Shown in pieces: positions 13,641 to 28,600 of a stretch of DNA of 64,000 bases. Both the position numbers and the translations under genes were made by a program. The notes under the pieces were generated by a model that was given only the letters and a program-made list of their open reading frames with translations, was not told where the DNA came from and ran no database searches. The stretch comes from Panopea generosa (taxonomy: Eukaryota; Mollusca; Bivalvia; Adapedonta; Hiatellidae): NCBI GenBank assembly GCA_029582155.1, contig CM055905.1, positions 9,501,495 to 9,565,494 of the forward strand, given 5' to 3'. Position 1 is the first letter of the stretch. Every line of letters starts with the position of its first letter.

Positions 13641-16600
13641 CACACACACACAAATAATTCTGTGTTTAGGGCAACGGTCTCAAACAAGCGAAGTAGGGTA
13701 GACATTGAGTATGTCGAAACAGTCACGAATTTTTAAGGCGACATTTTACTATGTTCTATGACAGATGCCTGTAAATCATTCAGAAAGCACATCAGATCCA
13801 GATTTTTTTGCCATGCATACACATTCTAAGTTGACAGTTGTTTGAATTTTTAATTAGGAAAAAATGATGTTTAAGATATACGGTATGAATGCATTATATT
13901 TTTACTTTCGCTTTCACACTGAACAAGATAAAAACTCTCTCGGATAAAACAAGGCTCCTAATTTTCTAATGATATTTTGGCACTATATAAATATATGAAT
14001 AAGCAATAAAATGTTCACAGTAAGTTTCCCTTCTTTTAATTGGGTCTTTCTGTGAATGGCAAGGTTTCAAAATGTTTCTTTCACTATAGAAATAAGATTG
14101 ACTGATTGATTGCTTGAATATTTAGCGTCATTTTTATGCCATCGAGGGCTAACAGACGATCAGTTAACCTAACCACTGTTTCCTGGGATAAACCAGTACT
14201 CGAGCACACCCCATCTCCGCAAGTAACTGATAACTTTTCCACTTGAATCAGTGGTGAGAGACGAATGATAATGAGGCACAATGTCGTATACCAATCATTA
14301 CGGAGACTGTTGCCGGGCGGGGATTCGAACTCACGACCCCTGGATTGATAGTCATTAGATGAGCTAATCGGACCCGGCTATAGAAATAAGAAGGAAAATC
14401 AATGGTAGACTTAATTTAACCAGAAAGTAAATGATAAGCGGACAACTATTCAGGAAGAATTGGAGAAACACAATTTAATTGAAGTTTAAGAAAATCACTG
14501 TTTGGAAAACATTCATTTGTACATTGCTATATATCTTTTTGTCATTTTTCAAAATCGGTTTTCAATAATCTCTATTAAAGTCCTTGTTTTAAAAAAAATG
14601 TAAAGCCAATTTGTAGTACTTTGAGAACTTAAAGTGTTTTTAAACATTGTATGTGCACTCTTTCAATGTATGTACACAAGGTATACATTTCAATCCATTA
14701 ACTTTGAGAAAACGTACATTTTGAAAATCGCGAAAACACATGACATTAACGCATCGCTAACGTTGACCTGCAAAAAAATGTTTTGTCGGTTTAAACTATG
14801 AACATAAATAGACCTGTACGATTATTATGGGTTTCCAACCAAAATATTTAACATTATTCTTTTTCAGTTAAAAAGGTTAAAATCTTGTTTAAACTATGAA
14901 AGCAAAATGTCGAATTTGTAACCGCAGCGAATAGTTTTGAAGTTTGTGAAATTAATATTGAGATTTGTTTTTGTTTTGAGTGACAAACTTTGAAGTTTCA
15001 CTTGCTCCTTTATCTGAGAGCAGACCATTAAAGTTATAATAAATAAGCATTTTTTATCACAGGTATATCTGATACCATCTAAAATCTGACTGGCTTACTA
15101 CTGTTAAGGGCGGAGTTTATCTTTACGATTATGATTGTGTGCCGCATAATTACTCCATCCCCATTAAGTTATCTGTTGATGATTTTATATTGGGAATAGT
15201 GTGATTTAAAGGGATTAACATATTATGTTTACGTATCATATACATAAGATATGCTGACTGTTGGGAAATAGGATTTTTTTTTATGTTTTACTGGGCTTCT
15301 GAAATAGAATTCACTGGTAGCGCGGAACAAACATTCGTAAAATCGTAAAAAAACAATTTCTAGGGTCGGGTTTTTTTGCCAGGTAGGGTCGGGTTGCCCG
15401 AAACACAGAACTTTTTTTTAGTCCTCGTCACAATAGCAGTCTGAGCCGGGTTCTTTGTGACTTCCGCAAAAAAGTAGCCCCACTACATTGGCTCAGTTTT
15501 ATTATTTCTGATTTTGTCCGATATTGCTCAGGGATGTCTGTTAAGCCGGTGTCAGGGTGTATAAGTGGTGCTGTATATTTCATTACCTCTCGTTGTTCTC
15601 AAAAATCAGTCTGCTAATTTCTTCTTTTAATTACGTTATGAATTCAGTCGTGTACTGTGAAACATTTTAAATTCGCGTGAATTTTATTTCGCGATTTTGC
15701 TGATTTGTCCTATTTTATTTATTCGCGAAATGTTGAATCCGCGACGTAACTCTAACATTTATTCCTTTGTTGACCTTTTGTTCGCATATTAAGAAAGTAA
15801 GACACATTAAGTCAATCTTTATTGTTTTCCTTTTCAGCTAAAACAACTTTGAATATCATTTTTATATATAAATTTTGGAATGGGTTTTATAGCCGTTTTT
15901 AACATATTTTATGTTAAACATCTATATGGCATATCCAGTTTTAACTGGTAGTTAAATACCTAAGTGTGGATTTAAGTAGAACCACCGTCCGTCAGCACGT
16001 AATTTGCAGACTTTCTTACACAAAGTTGTTTTTGGAGCGAGCGGGACTTGAACATAAAACCTTAGCGGTGAGAGGTAAGTGATCTTGAGACAGCGACTGA
16101 GACCAATCGCCCACGGAGGAAAAGCAATGACCACTATATATGTGTGTCGTATGTACCTATGTATTCATGTTGCTGCGTGCGACGAATGAATACCAGTGTA
16201 TTATATAATAGGGTGTTGGGATTCAGGAAGGGATTCCGTTGCCAAATAGAAAGAGACGCTATCTGGGTATCACTAACCTTTAATCGTTTATGGCCTTGGT
16301 TAAAGCATAGCTGGGTCAAAATACTTTATGTGAGAATATTTGTAAGCTACTTGTTTACACTAATTTATTTTAGCTTTATTGCGAAACAATCCCAGAGCTT
16401 AATTTATTACTCGCTCTCGAGTCTGATTTCTGGGTAGAACTAGTACTTATTGTTGTTATTTGAGAGGCCAACAGGTCGATCTGAAGTTCAAACCTTCAAC
16501 GTCCAACTTGAGTGGCCCATACTTTCTTAGTTGTTTTACGCATACTCATTGAGGTTTTTCTCAATCAATAAAACTGTATGTCATTTCTTGTATTAATCAT

Positions 16601-19600
16601 TTCAAGGTGTTGGAAATAGCATTGGCCATTATTTCTTCATTTCTACTATAATACGGAATAAAAGAACGTACGTGCGAACTGTCCCGCTTGCGGACTACTG
16701 AGGGAGATAAATGTATCAGCATTGTGCCGTATAGTCTCCAGTACCCCACGGCATATCAGTCCACCTACAAAATATGTAACGAAAAATAAGATAGCAAGCA
16801 AATAAAAATGCTGTGGTAATATGCACCTGGCTATCAATCCAGCGGTCGTGAGTTCGCTCCCTCCCGTTCACAGGCTCCTTAATGATTGGTATACGACATT
16901 ACGTCTCCATGACGTTCGTCTCTCACAACTGATTCAAGTGTGAAATATATATTAGTTACTTGTGGAAATGTGTGTTCTCGAGTACTGGTTTATACTTTTT
17001 ATGATTCCAGGAAAGAGTGGTTAGGTGAACGGATCATTTGTTAGACCTTAATGGCAAAACATTACGCTAACTATTCGAACACACACTCCGGAAAACACAT
17101 GTATTATACAAAAGACGCAAGGTTAATAATTATGATGTAGCCTAACTTGAGTGATGTCAAACATTGTGCTAAAAATGCGATATGATCATAACGAGTATTA
17201 TACTGCATGTTAGTACCAAAAAAGGGATATTTAGATTGTATACATAAACCAACCCAGGGAGTAGGGATACATAGATTGTATACAACCTTGCAACAAACCA
17301 ACACTGGAAGTAGGGATATTAAGATTGTATACAACCTTGCTATAACATTTATACATAAACAACCCTGAGAGTGGGGATATGTAGATTGTATACAACCATG
17401 CTATAACGTAAATATATATACATAAATCAACACGGGGAGTGGGGATATGTCGATTGTATACAACCTTGCTATAACGTACATATATATACATATATCAACA
17501 CCGGGGGTGGGGATACGTACATTTCATACTACTTTGCTATAACGTATATACATATACACAGCCTGGGAGTGGGGATATGCAGATTATATACAACCTTCCT
17601 ATAACGTATATACATATACCAACACTGGGAGTGAGGATATTTAGATTATATACAACTTTGCTATAACGTATATACATATACAAACCCTGGGAGTGGGGAT
17701 ATGTAGATTATAAACAACCTTGCTATAACGAATATACATATACCAACCCTGGGAGTGGGGATATGTAGATTATAAACAACCATGCTAATACGTATATACA
17801 TATACACAGCCTGGGCGTGGGGATATGTAGATTATAAACAACCTTGCTATAACGTATATACATATACACAGCCTGGGAGTGGGGATATGCAGATTATATA
17901 CAACCTTGCTATAACGTTTATACATATACACACCCTGGGAGTGGGGATATGCAGATTATATACAACCTTGCTATAACGTATATACATATACAAACCCTGG
18001 GAGTGAGGATATGTAGATTATATACAACCTTGCTATAACGTATATACATATACACACTCTGGGCGTGGGGATATGTAGATTATAAACAACCTTGCTATAA
18101 CGTATATACATATACACAGCCTGGGAGTGGGAATATGCAGATTATATACAACCTTGCTATAACGTATATACATATACACACCCTGAGAGTGGGGATATGC
18201 AGATTATATACAACCTTGCTATAACGTATATACATATACACACCCTGGGAGAGGGGATATGTAGATTATATACAACCTTGCTATATTGTATATACATATA
18301 CACACCCTGGGCGTGGGGATATGTAGATTATAAACAACCTTGCTATAACGTATATACAAATGCCAATACTGGGAGTGAGGATACGTAGATTATATACAAC
18401 CTTGCTATAACGTATATACATATACCAACACTGGGAGTGAGGATATTTAGATTAATTACAACCTTGCTATAACGTATATACATATACAAGCCCTGGGAGT
18501 GGAGGTATGTAGATTATATACAACATTGCTATAACGTATATACATATACACACCCTGGAAGTGGGGATATGTAGATTGTATACATCCTTGCTATAACGTA
18601 TATACATATACACACCCTGGGCGTGGGGATGTGTAGATTGTATACAACCTTGCTATAACGTATATACATATACACACCCTGGAAGTGGAGGTATGTAGAT
18701 TATATACAACCTTGCTATAACGTATATACATATACACACCCTGGGAGTGGAGGTATGTAGATTATATACAACCTTGCTATAACGTATATACATATGCACA
18801 CCCTGGAAGTGGGGATATGTAGATTATATACAACCTTGCTATAACGTATATACATATACACACCCTGGGAGTGGGGATATGTAGATTGTATACAACCTTG
18901 CTATAACGTATATACATATACACACCCTGGGAGTGGGGATATGTAGATTATATACAACCATGATATAACGTATATACATATACACACCCTGGAAGTGGGG
19001 ATATGTAGATTATATACAACCTTGCTATAACGTATATACATATACACACCCTGGGAGTGGGGATATGTAGATTATATACAACCTTGCTATAACGTATATA
19101 CATACACACACCCTGGGAGTGGGGATATGTAGATTGTATACAACCTTGCTATAACGTATATACATAAACAAACCCTGGGCGTGGGGATATGTAGATTATA
19201 AACAACATTGCTGTAACGTTTATACATATACACAGCCTGGGAGTGGGGATATGTAGATTATATACAACCTTGCTATAACGTATATACATAAACAAACCCT
19301 GGGAGGGGGGATATGTAGATTATATACAACCTTGCTATAACGTATATACATAAACAAACCCTGGGAGTGAGGATATGTAGATTATATACAACCTTGCTAT
19401 AACGTATTTACAAATGCCAATACTGGGAGTGAGGATACGTAGATTATACACAACTTTGCTATAACGAATAAACATATACCGAAACTGGGTGTGAGGGTAT
19501 GTAGATTATATACAACCTTGCTATAACGTATATACATATACCAGCACTGGGAGTGTGGATATGTAAATTATATACAACCTTGTTATAACGTATATACAAA

Positions 19601-22600
19601 TACAAACCCTGGGCGTTGGGATGTGTAGATTGTATACAACCTTACTATGTCGTATATACATATACCAACACTGGGAGTGAGGATATTTAGATTGTATACA
19701 ACCTTCTTATAACGTATATACATATACAAACCCTAGGAGTGGGGACATGTAGATTGTATACAACCTTGTTATAACGTATATACATATACCAATCCTGGGA
19801 GTGGAGGTATGTAGATTGTATACAACCTTGCTATAACGTATATACATATACACACCCTAGGAGTGGGGACATGTAGATTGTATACAACCTTGTTATAACG
19901 TATATACATATACCAATCCTGGGAGTGGAGGTATGTAGATTGTATACAACCTTGCTGTAACGTATATACATATACCAGCCCTGGGAGTGGGGATGAACCA
20001 TGCTATAACGTATATACAAATGCCAATACTGGGAGTGAGGACACGTAAATTATATACAACCTTGCTATAACGTTTATACATATACCGATACTGCGTGTGA
20101 GGGTATGTAGATTGTAAATAACCTGGCTATAACGTATATACATATACCAGCAATGGAAATGCGGGTGTGTATGTAGTTTATATACAACCTTGCTACAACG
20201 TATATACAAATACAAACCCTGGGAGTGGGGGTATGTAGATTATATATAACCTTGCTATAACGTATATACATATACCGATACTGCGTGTGAGGGTATGTAG
20301 ATTGTAAATAACCTTGCTATAACGTAAATACATATACCAGCACTGGGAGTGGGGATATGCAGATTATATACAACCTTGCTATAACGTATATACATATACC
20401 GATACTGCGTGTGAGAGTATGTAGATTGTAAATAACCTTGCTATAACGTATATACATATACCAGCACTGGGAGTGGGGATATGCAGATTATATATAACCT
20501 TGCTATAACGTATATACATATACCGATACTGCGTGTGAGGGTATGTAGATTGTAAATAACCTTGCTATAACGTATATACAAATGCCAATACTGGGAGTGA
20601 GGATACGTAGATTATAAACAACCTTGTTATAACGTATATACATATACCAACACTTCGTGTGAGGGTATGTAGATTATAAATAACCTTGCTATAACGTATT
20701 TACATATACCAGCACTGGGAGTGGGGATATGTAGATTATATACAACATTGCTATAACGTATATACTTATACCGATACTGCGTGTGAGGGTATGTAGATTG
20801 TAAATAACCTTGCTATAACGTATATACAAATGCCAATACTGAGAGTGAGGACACGTAGATTATATACAACCTTGCTATAACGTATATAGATATACTAGCC
20901 CTGGGAGTGCGGGTGTGTATGTAGATTATATACAACCTTGCTATAACGTATATACATATACAAACCCTGGGAGTGGGGATATGTAGATTATATACAACCT
21001 TGTTATAACGTATATACATATACAAACCCTAGGAGTGGGGATATGTAGATTATATACAACCTTGCTATAACGTATATACATATACAAACCCTGGGAGTGG
21101 GGATATGTAGATTATATACAACCTTGTTATAACGTATATACATATACAAACCCTAGGAGTGGGGATATGTAGATTGTATACAACATTGCTGTTACGTATA
21201 TACATATACCAGTCCTGGGAGTGGGGATAAACCATGCTATAACGTATATACAAATGCCAATACTGGGAGTGAGGACACGTAGATTATAAACAACCTTGTT
21301 ATAACGTTGATACATATACCGACACTTCGTGTGAGGGTATGTAGATTGTAAATAACCTGGCTATAACGTATATACATATACCAGCCCTGGGAATGCGGGT
21401 GTGTATGTACATTATATACAACCTTGCTATAACGTATATACATTTCAAAACCCTGGGTGTGGGGATATGTAGATTATATACAACCTTGTTATAACGTATA
21501 TACATATACAAACCCTGGGAACGGTGATATGTAGATTGCATACAACCTTGTTATAACGTATATACATATATCAACCCTGGGAGCGGTGATATGTAGATTG
21601 CATACAACCTTGTTATAACGTATATACATATACACACCCTGGGAGTGAGGATATGTAGATTATATACAACCTTGCTATAACGTATATACATATTCACACC
21701 CTGGGAGTGGGGATATGTAGATTATATACAACCTTGCTATAACGTATATACATATACACACCCTGGGCGTGGGGATATGTAGATTATATATAACCTTGCT
21801 ATAACGTATATACATATACCGATACTGCGTGTGAGGGTATGTAGATTGTAAATAACCTTGCTATAACGTATATACAAATGCCAATACTGGGAGTGAGGAT
21901 ACGTAGATTATAAACAACCTTGTTATAACGTATATACATATACCAACACTTCGTGTGAGGGTTTGTAGATTATAAATAACCTTGCTATAACGTATTTACA
22001 TATACCAGCACTGGGAGTGGGGATATGTAGATTATATACAACCTTGCTATAACGTATATACATATACCGATACTGCGTGTGAGGGTATGTAGATTGTAAA
22101 TAACCTTGCTATAACGTATATACAAATGCCAATACTGAGAGTGAGGACACGTAGATTATATACAACCTTGCTATAACGTATATAGATATACTAGCCCTGG
22201 GAGTGCGGGTGTGTATGTAGATTATATACAACCTTGCTATAACGTATATACATATACAAACCCTGGGAGTGGGGATATGTAGATTATATACAACCTTGTT
22301 ATAACGTATATACATATACAAACCCTAGGAGTGGGGATATGTAGATTGTATACAACCTTGCTGTTACGTATATACATATACCAGTCCTGGGAGTGGGGAT
22401 AAACCATGCTATAACGTATATACAAATGCCAATACTGGGAGTGAGGACACGTAGATTATAAACAACCTTGTTATAACGTTGATACATATACCGACACTTG
22501 GTGTGAGGGTATGTAGATTGTAAATAACCTGGCTATAACGTATATACATATACCAGCCCTGGGAATGCGGGTGTGTATGTACATTATATACAACCTTGCT

Positions 22601-25600
22601 ATAACGTATATACATTTACAAACCCTGGGTGTGGGGATATGTAGATTATATACAACCTTGTTATAACGTATATACATATACAAACCCTGGGAGCGGTGAT
22701 ATGTAGATTGCATACAACCTTGTTATAACGTATATACATATACACACCCTGGGAGCGGTGATATGTAGATTGCATACAACCTTGTTATAACGTATATACA
22801 TATACACACCCTGGGAGTGAGGATATGTAGATCATATACAACCTTGCTATAACGTATATACATATACACACCCTGGGAGTGGGGATATGTAGATTATATA
22901 CAACCTTGCTATAACGTATATACATATACACACCCTGGGCGTGGGGATATGTAGATTATATATAACCTTGCTATAACGTATATACATATACACACCCTGG
23001 GCGTGGGGATATGTAAATTATATACAACCTTGCTATAACGTATATACATACACACACCCTGGGAGAGGGGATATGTAGATTATATACAACCTTCCTATAA
23101 CGTATTTACATACACAAACCCTGGGAGTGGGGATATGTAGATTATATACAACCTTGCTATAACGTATATACATATACACACCCTGGGAGTGAGGATATGG
23201 AGATTATATACAACCTTGCTATAACGTATATACATACACACACCCTGGGAGAGGGGATATGTAGATTACATACAACCTTGCTATAACGTATATACATATA
23301 CACACCCTGGGAGTGAGGATATGTAGATTATATACAACCTTGCTATAACGTATATACATATACACACCCTGGGCGTGGGGATATGTAAATTATATACAAC
23401 CTTGCTATAACGTATATACATACACACAACCTGGGAGAGGGGATATGTAGATTATATACAACCTTGCTATAACGTATATACATATTATACACACCCTGGG
23501 AGTGGAGATATGTAGATTATATACAACCTTGCTATAACGTATAAACATATACACACCCTGGGAGTGGGGATATGTAGATTATTTACAACCATGCTATAAC
23601 GTATATACATATACACACCCTGGGAGTGGGGATATGTAGATTATATACAACCATGCTATAACGTATATACATATACACACCCTGGGAGTGAAGATATGTA
23701 GATTATATACAGCCTTGCTATAACGTATATACATACACACACCCTGGGAGATGGGATATGTAGATTATATACAACTTTGCTATAACGTATATACATATAC
23801 ATACCCTGGGAGTGGGGATATGTAGATTATATACAACCATGCTATAACGTATATACATATACACACCCTGGGAGTGGGGATATGTAGATTATATACAACC
23901 TTGCTATAACGTATATACATATACCAACCCCGGGAGTGGGGTGTGTAGATTATATACAACCTTGCTATAACGTATATACATATACACACCCTGGGAGTGG
24001 AGATATGTAGATTATATACATCCTTACTATAACGTATATAGATATACCAGCCCTGGGAGTGCGGGTGTGTATGTAGATTATATACAACCTTGCTATAACG
24101 TATATACATACACACACCCTGGGAGAGGGGATATGTAGATTATATACAACCTTGCTATAACGTATATACATATACACACCCTGGGAGTGGGGATATGTAG
24201 ATTATATACAACCTTGCTATGGCGTATATACATATACCAACCCTGGAAGTGGGGATATGTAGATTATATACAACCTTGCTATGACGTATATACATATACC
24301 AACCCCGGGAGTGGGGTGTGTAGATTGTATACAACTGTGCTATAACGTATATACCTATACCAGCCAACGAGTGGGGTGTGTAGATTGTATACAACTGTGC
24401 TATAACGTATTTACATATACACACCCTGGGAGTGGCAGATCAGGTGGACTCCGTCTGGATGTTTTGCCATGAACGCCGCCATCTCGAGTTTGATGTTCTT
24501 TATCTGTGTGTGCATATTTGTGAAGCTCCGATATCTCTGATAGCTGCTTATAGCGAGCGTCTCTGTACCCGGGTGGGCCTGAATTACATGACAAACCACT
24601 GTTTAAGATATATTTACGCTGAGAAAAAGACAATATCTCAATAGCAGAGAATTTCCACAGTATTGTTTTTAAACTTGATTATTTTACGTCGACTGAGGAA
24701 AAAGGTCGAACCCACGACCCCTCCTGGGTGTGAAGCTTGTTTCAAGTGATGTTTGTGTTTCGTCTTTCAGTATTCAATATGAAACTATAGTCAAACCTGT
24801 GTAAGCGGTCACCTCTATTAAGCAACCATATTTTCTCTTTCCTTTGACTGACTGCTTAAGACAGGTTTAACTGTAACCCAATCCCTCTCGGCCTCCTATA
24901 TTAAAGAGTTGTATATTTTAAGTCTGGAGCCTCCGTTGCCGAGTGGTCTAAGGCGCTGTCTCAAGATCACTTACCGGTTCGAGTCCCGCTCACTTAAAAA
25001 ACTTTATGTGAGAAAGTTTGCCAGTTACTTTCGGAAGGACGGTGATTTTACTCAGTCTGAGGTCTTCCTCCACCAGTAAGGCTGGATATGCCATATATAA
25101 CCTGATATGTGTTGAAAATCGCGTTAAACCATATTAAAAAAATGAAAATGTAAGCCAAAGACGACAAATAAATATCAGACTCCTGTGTTTGCTGTTACAA
25201 TAATAATGTGTCTAATGGCTAATTACATAGCTGATCGCTGAAACGATCATTATGTTCGCTGACAGTCGTTAAATAACTGAAAATATTGTTGAAAAGGAAC
25301 AAACACTGATATGAATAGACATTGTCCATCGTATATAATCAATTAGAGTTATGATTAGTAGTACAAATTTATTAAACACTGGTATGTTTTTATGTCATTG
25401 TAATAGAAAACAATATTTACTGTTCGCAAAACCCCAGATTTAAAGTCGCATTAACAATGTTTTAATTAATGCATTATCTCGACATGTACATAGCCTTTAT
25501 ATCAATATCTTAAAATATTGTTTTATATACATATTTACTGAACGGAACAGCTAACCCGCCACCGGACATTTTTTGTTAGTTGAACGGAACAGCTAACCCG

Positions 25601-28600
25601 CCACTGGATATTTTTGTTAGTTGAACGGAACAGCTAACCCGCCACTTGATATTTTTGTTAGTTGAACGGAACATCTAACCCGCCACTTGATATTTTTGTT
25701 AGTTGAACGGAACAGCTAACCCGCCACCTAACATTTTATGTATTTTCTCAAAAAGTTTATAAGCCATTTCCTTGACATTTGGACTTGACTTGAAGAAGAA
25801 ACAATATTAAGGATAACAATTACCAAATATGTATTAGTAAATGACAGTTTATGAAATAAATTCAATGTCATTGAAATGGGTAAGCTACTCAATATTTTGA
25901 CGAAGATTTTGGAGATATAAAAGTGGCTGGTTAACTGTTTCGTTCAGTATATATATAGTTTTATTTTGTAAATCGCGCGAATTGTCTAAATTATAAGTCA
26001 ACAAAGGTATAGCATTTGTTTGAAGCTGCTGAAGGCTTTTTGTGTACCCTTTACAAGTATTGCTTAACTGCTCTCGGCTCTGCAGCAATGTCATCGATCT
26101 TATCGTACGTATGGCACAACTAATCTTTTTTTTAAAAAAATATATGTGCCTGAGCATTTTTGTGTTTTACACAAAATACATGTGCTTTCTGTCGTATTTG
26201 TAATAGAAACAGTATGGCTGGGATACTTTTTTTTAGACGTTGTCGTTTGTATTTTGATGTGATGACAAGGAAAGAGCGAGGTTGTCCGAACACGTTAATG
26301 GGTTTAAGCGACCCAGTGGCGGCTTTTGCTACTTGCTACTGATCGCTCCGAGGCGGCAACCTATGCTGTCATTTATATGTATGTATGAATTGTTCTCGTG
26401 ATTAGTATGCATACATGTGTCTAGAATGTTTATAGACTTTTATATATTATATTATTATTTTATATATCATAAAAGTTACAATAATTTGCATATATAAAAT
26501 ACAATCAAACTTTCATATCCGGCCGTAATTACGACCTATGAGACACTTTAAACAATTTTTATTCACAATATAAAACGTATATACACTTTTACATATATAT
26601 GCTTACATATATACATATAAGTAAACATATAGATAAATACACACATAGTACACACATATATATTGAATAAATTATACAATTAAGATAAATAAATGCAATG
26701 AATTCATGCGATTAAATAGTTATATTTTCTAAATAGTAAACGTTCATTTACACACTTGTAATGTGATAAAACTAAAAAAAGGCGTCGTCTAATAAAATTA
26801 TGTTAAAATGAATCAGATAAGAAAGGTAATAATTTACTAAAAGAAAGAGGTGCATAAATAACTTAGTATTCAATATTAGTTTCTATCTTAGATAAGTCCT
26901 ATATAATTTGCCAAAACACCAATAAACACTAATAATCACATTTATTTTGATTAGATTTCAAACAACGAGATACATTCTTAAAGAAAAAAACATTCAAAAA
27001 CTAAAAGGAATAAATGTACAATTAAAGAGCTAAAAATCTTCTTCTATACATTTTAAAAAGTCCTTTTGCTAAATTGTATTGTAATAAATCACATTTTATT
27101 AAAAACAAAAAGCTATCGTTAATATCACGAACTTTCTTAAATAGTGAATATCTGAGGTCAGAATAAAAGGCACAATCAATTAGAACATGAGTTTCATCTT
27201 CAACTTTTGGCGTAGAATAATATTTTCAGAGTCTTTCGTTGATAGGTGTTTTCGGTCAAGTATATCTCCCAGTTTCTACCGCTAGAGGAAAATTGCAGCT
27301 TCGAAATTTTGCTAGAACGCGCTGAGTGCCCCTGCCCATGTTGCAGTTAACATAGTATTCAGAATTTAATCCAGTTTTATACAAACGGTATGTTCGCAAT
27401 TAATTACTATTTTGACCATTTCTTTTGTCATTCATTGATTGTTCAAACCACAAAGTTTTTCTTTTGCATTTAAATACTCTCGTGTTTTACGTATACGTAT
27501 ATAAACTTTTGGCTTTGTACACATCATATATTCATTAGCATCTGTCTCTTGAATAAATTTAAGCATGTTACTCTCCCATGTCTTTGAAATATTCATAGAT
27601 ACTTCATGCACTTTAGGGGTATTATTCTATCGACTGGCATGTTTTTAATTCTACACTACAGACAAACTTAAATTGGATGTGTCCTTGGAATGCTATGGCT
27701 ACTGCTAGCCTGCAATGCCTTAGTTTCAGAGCTAGTTATATACTGAACAGCTAACCAGCCACCTGACATTTTATGTACCTGACGGTTTATGTATTTTCTC
27801 AAAAAGTATTAAAGCAATTTCCTTGATACTTGATCTTGAATAGAAAAAGAATGAACATTTAGGTTATGTAAAAGCAATACACAATGTCTGTTAATGTCAG
27901 ATAAACCTGTCTTAAGCAGCAAGTCAATGGAAGGCACAAAAGTGGCCTTTTAAGACAAGTTGTTACTTATTACAGGTTAATTTAATTTACTCTTAAAGCA
28001 TAGGAATGAGAATTAGGAAATATGGTTGCTAATGACAGGTGGCGGCTTAATAGGGGTGACCGCTTACGCAGGTTTGACTGTATATACACATTTTGATAAC
28101 GCTATTGGATAATTGGAAATTCACAAATGGCGAGTTGGCTGTGTCGTTCAGACAAAATACATATACAGATATCAACGTTTATGTTCACCAAGTCAATATA
28201 GTCGAAATATTTTCTTGTTTGTTAACAATTAGCAAATGATTTAAAAATTTGACATTATTGCTTCTTAACTCTGAATATAGGGTATTTGAAATTACAAACA
28301 ATTAAAAACAATTAATATTTCAAATAACATACATGCTTTATAAATCGCCGCTCGAATATTGCAAAGCAATAGCAGATTCATATAAGCTTAACAGCCTTTT
28401 TTCTAAATCCAAATTCTTAGAACTGGATCCAAAAACTTTTATATTGTACAATTAAAAAATCAAGATGGCATTTAAAAAAAAAAGATTTTTTTAGAAGAAA
28501 TTTAAAAGATTAAAATAGTGATAACGTTAAGAAAAATGACAATGACGTTGAGAAAATCAGAATGCCACTTTGAACTTTCGCTTTAATTAATCTTGTTTTT

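Noticed and set aside
17231..24424. About twenty 60-110-aa ORFs ([12 protein letters not shown] type)
   Set aside because: All are translations of the 62-bp satellite read through slightly mutated units.
24400..24633. Minus-strand 77-aa ORF in another frame
   Set aside because: It overlaps PPT2-like exon 2 in a frame without family motifs.
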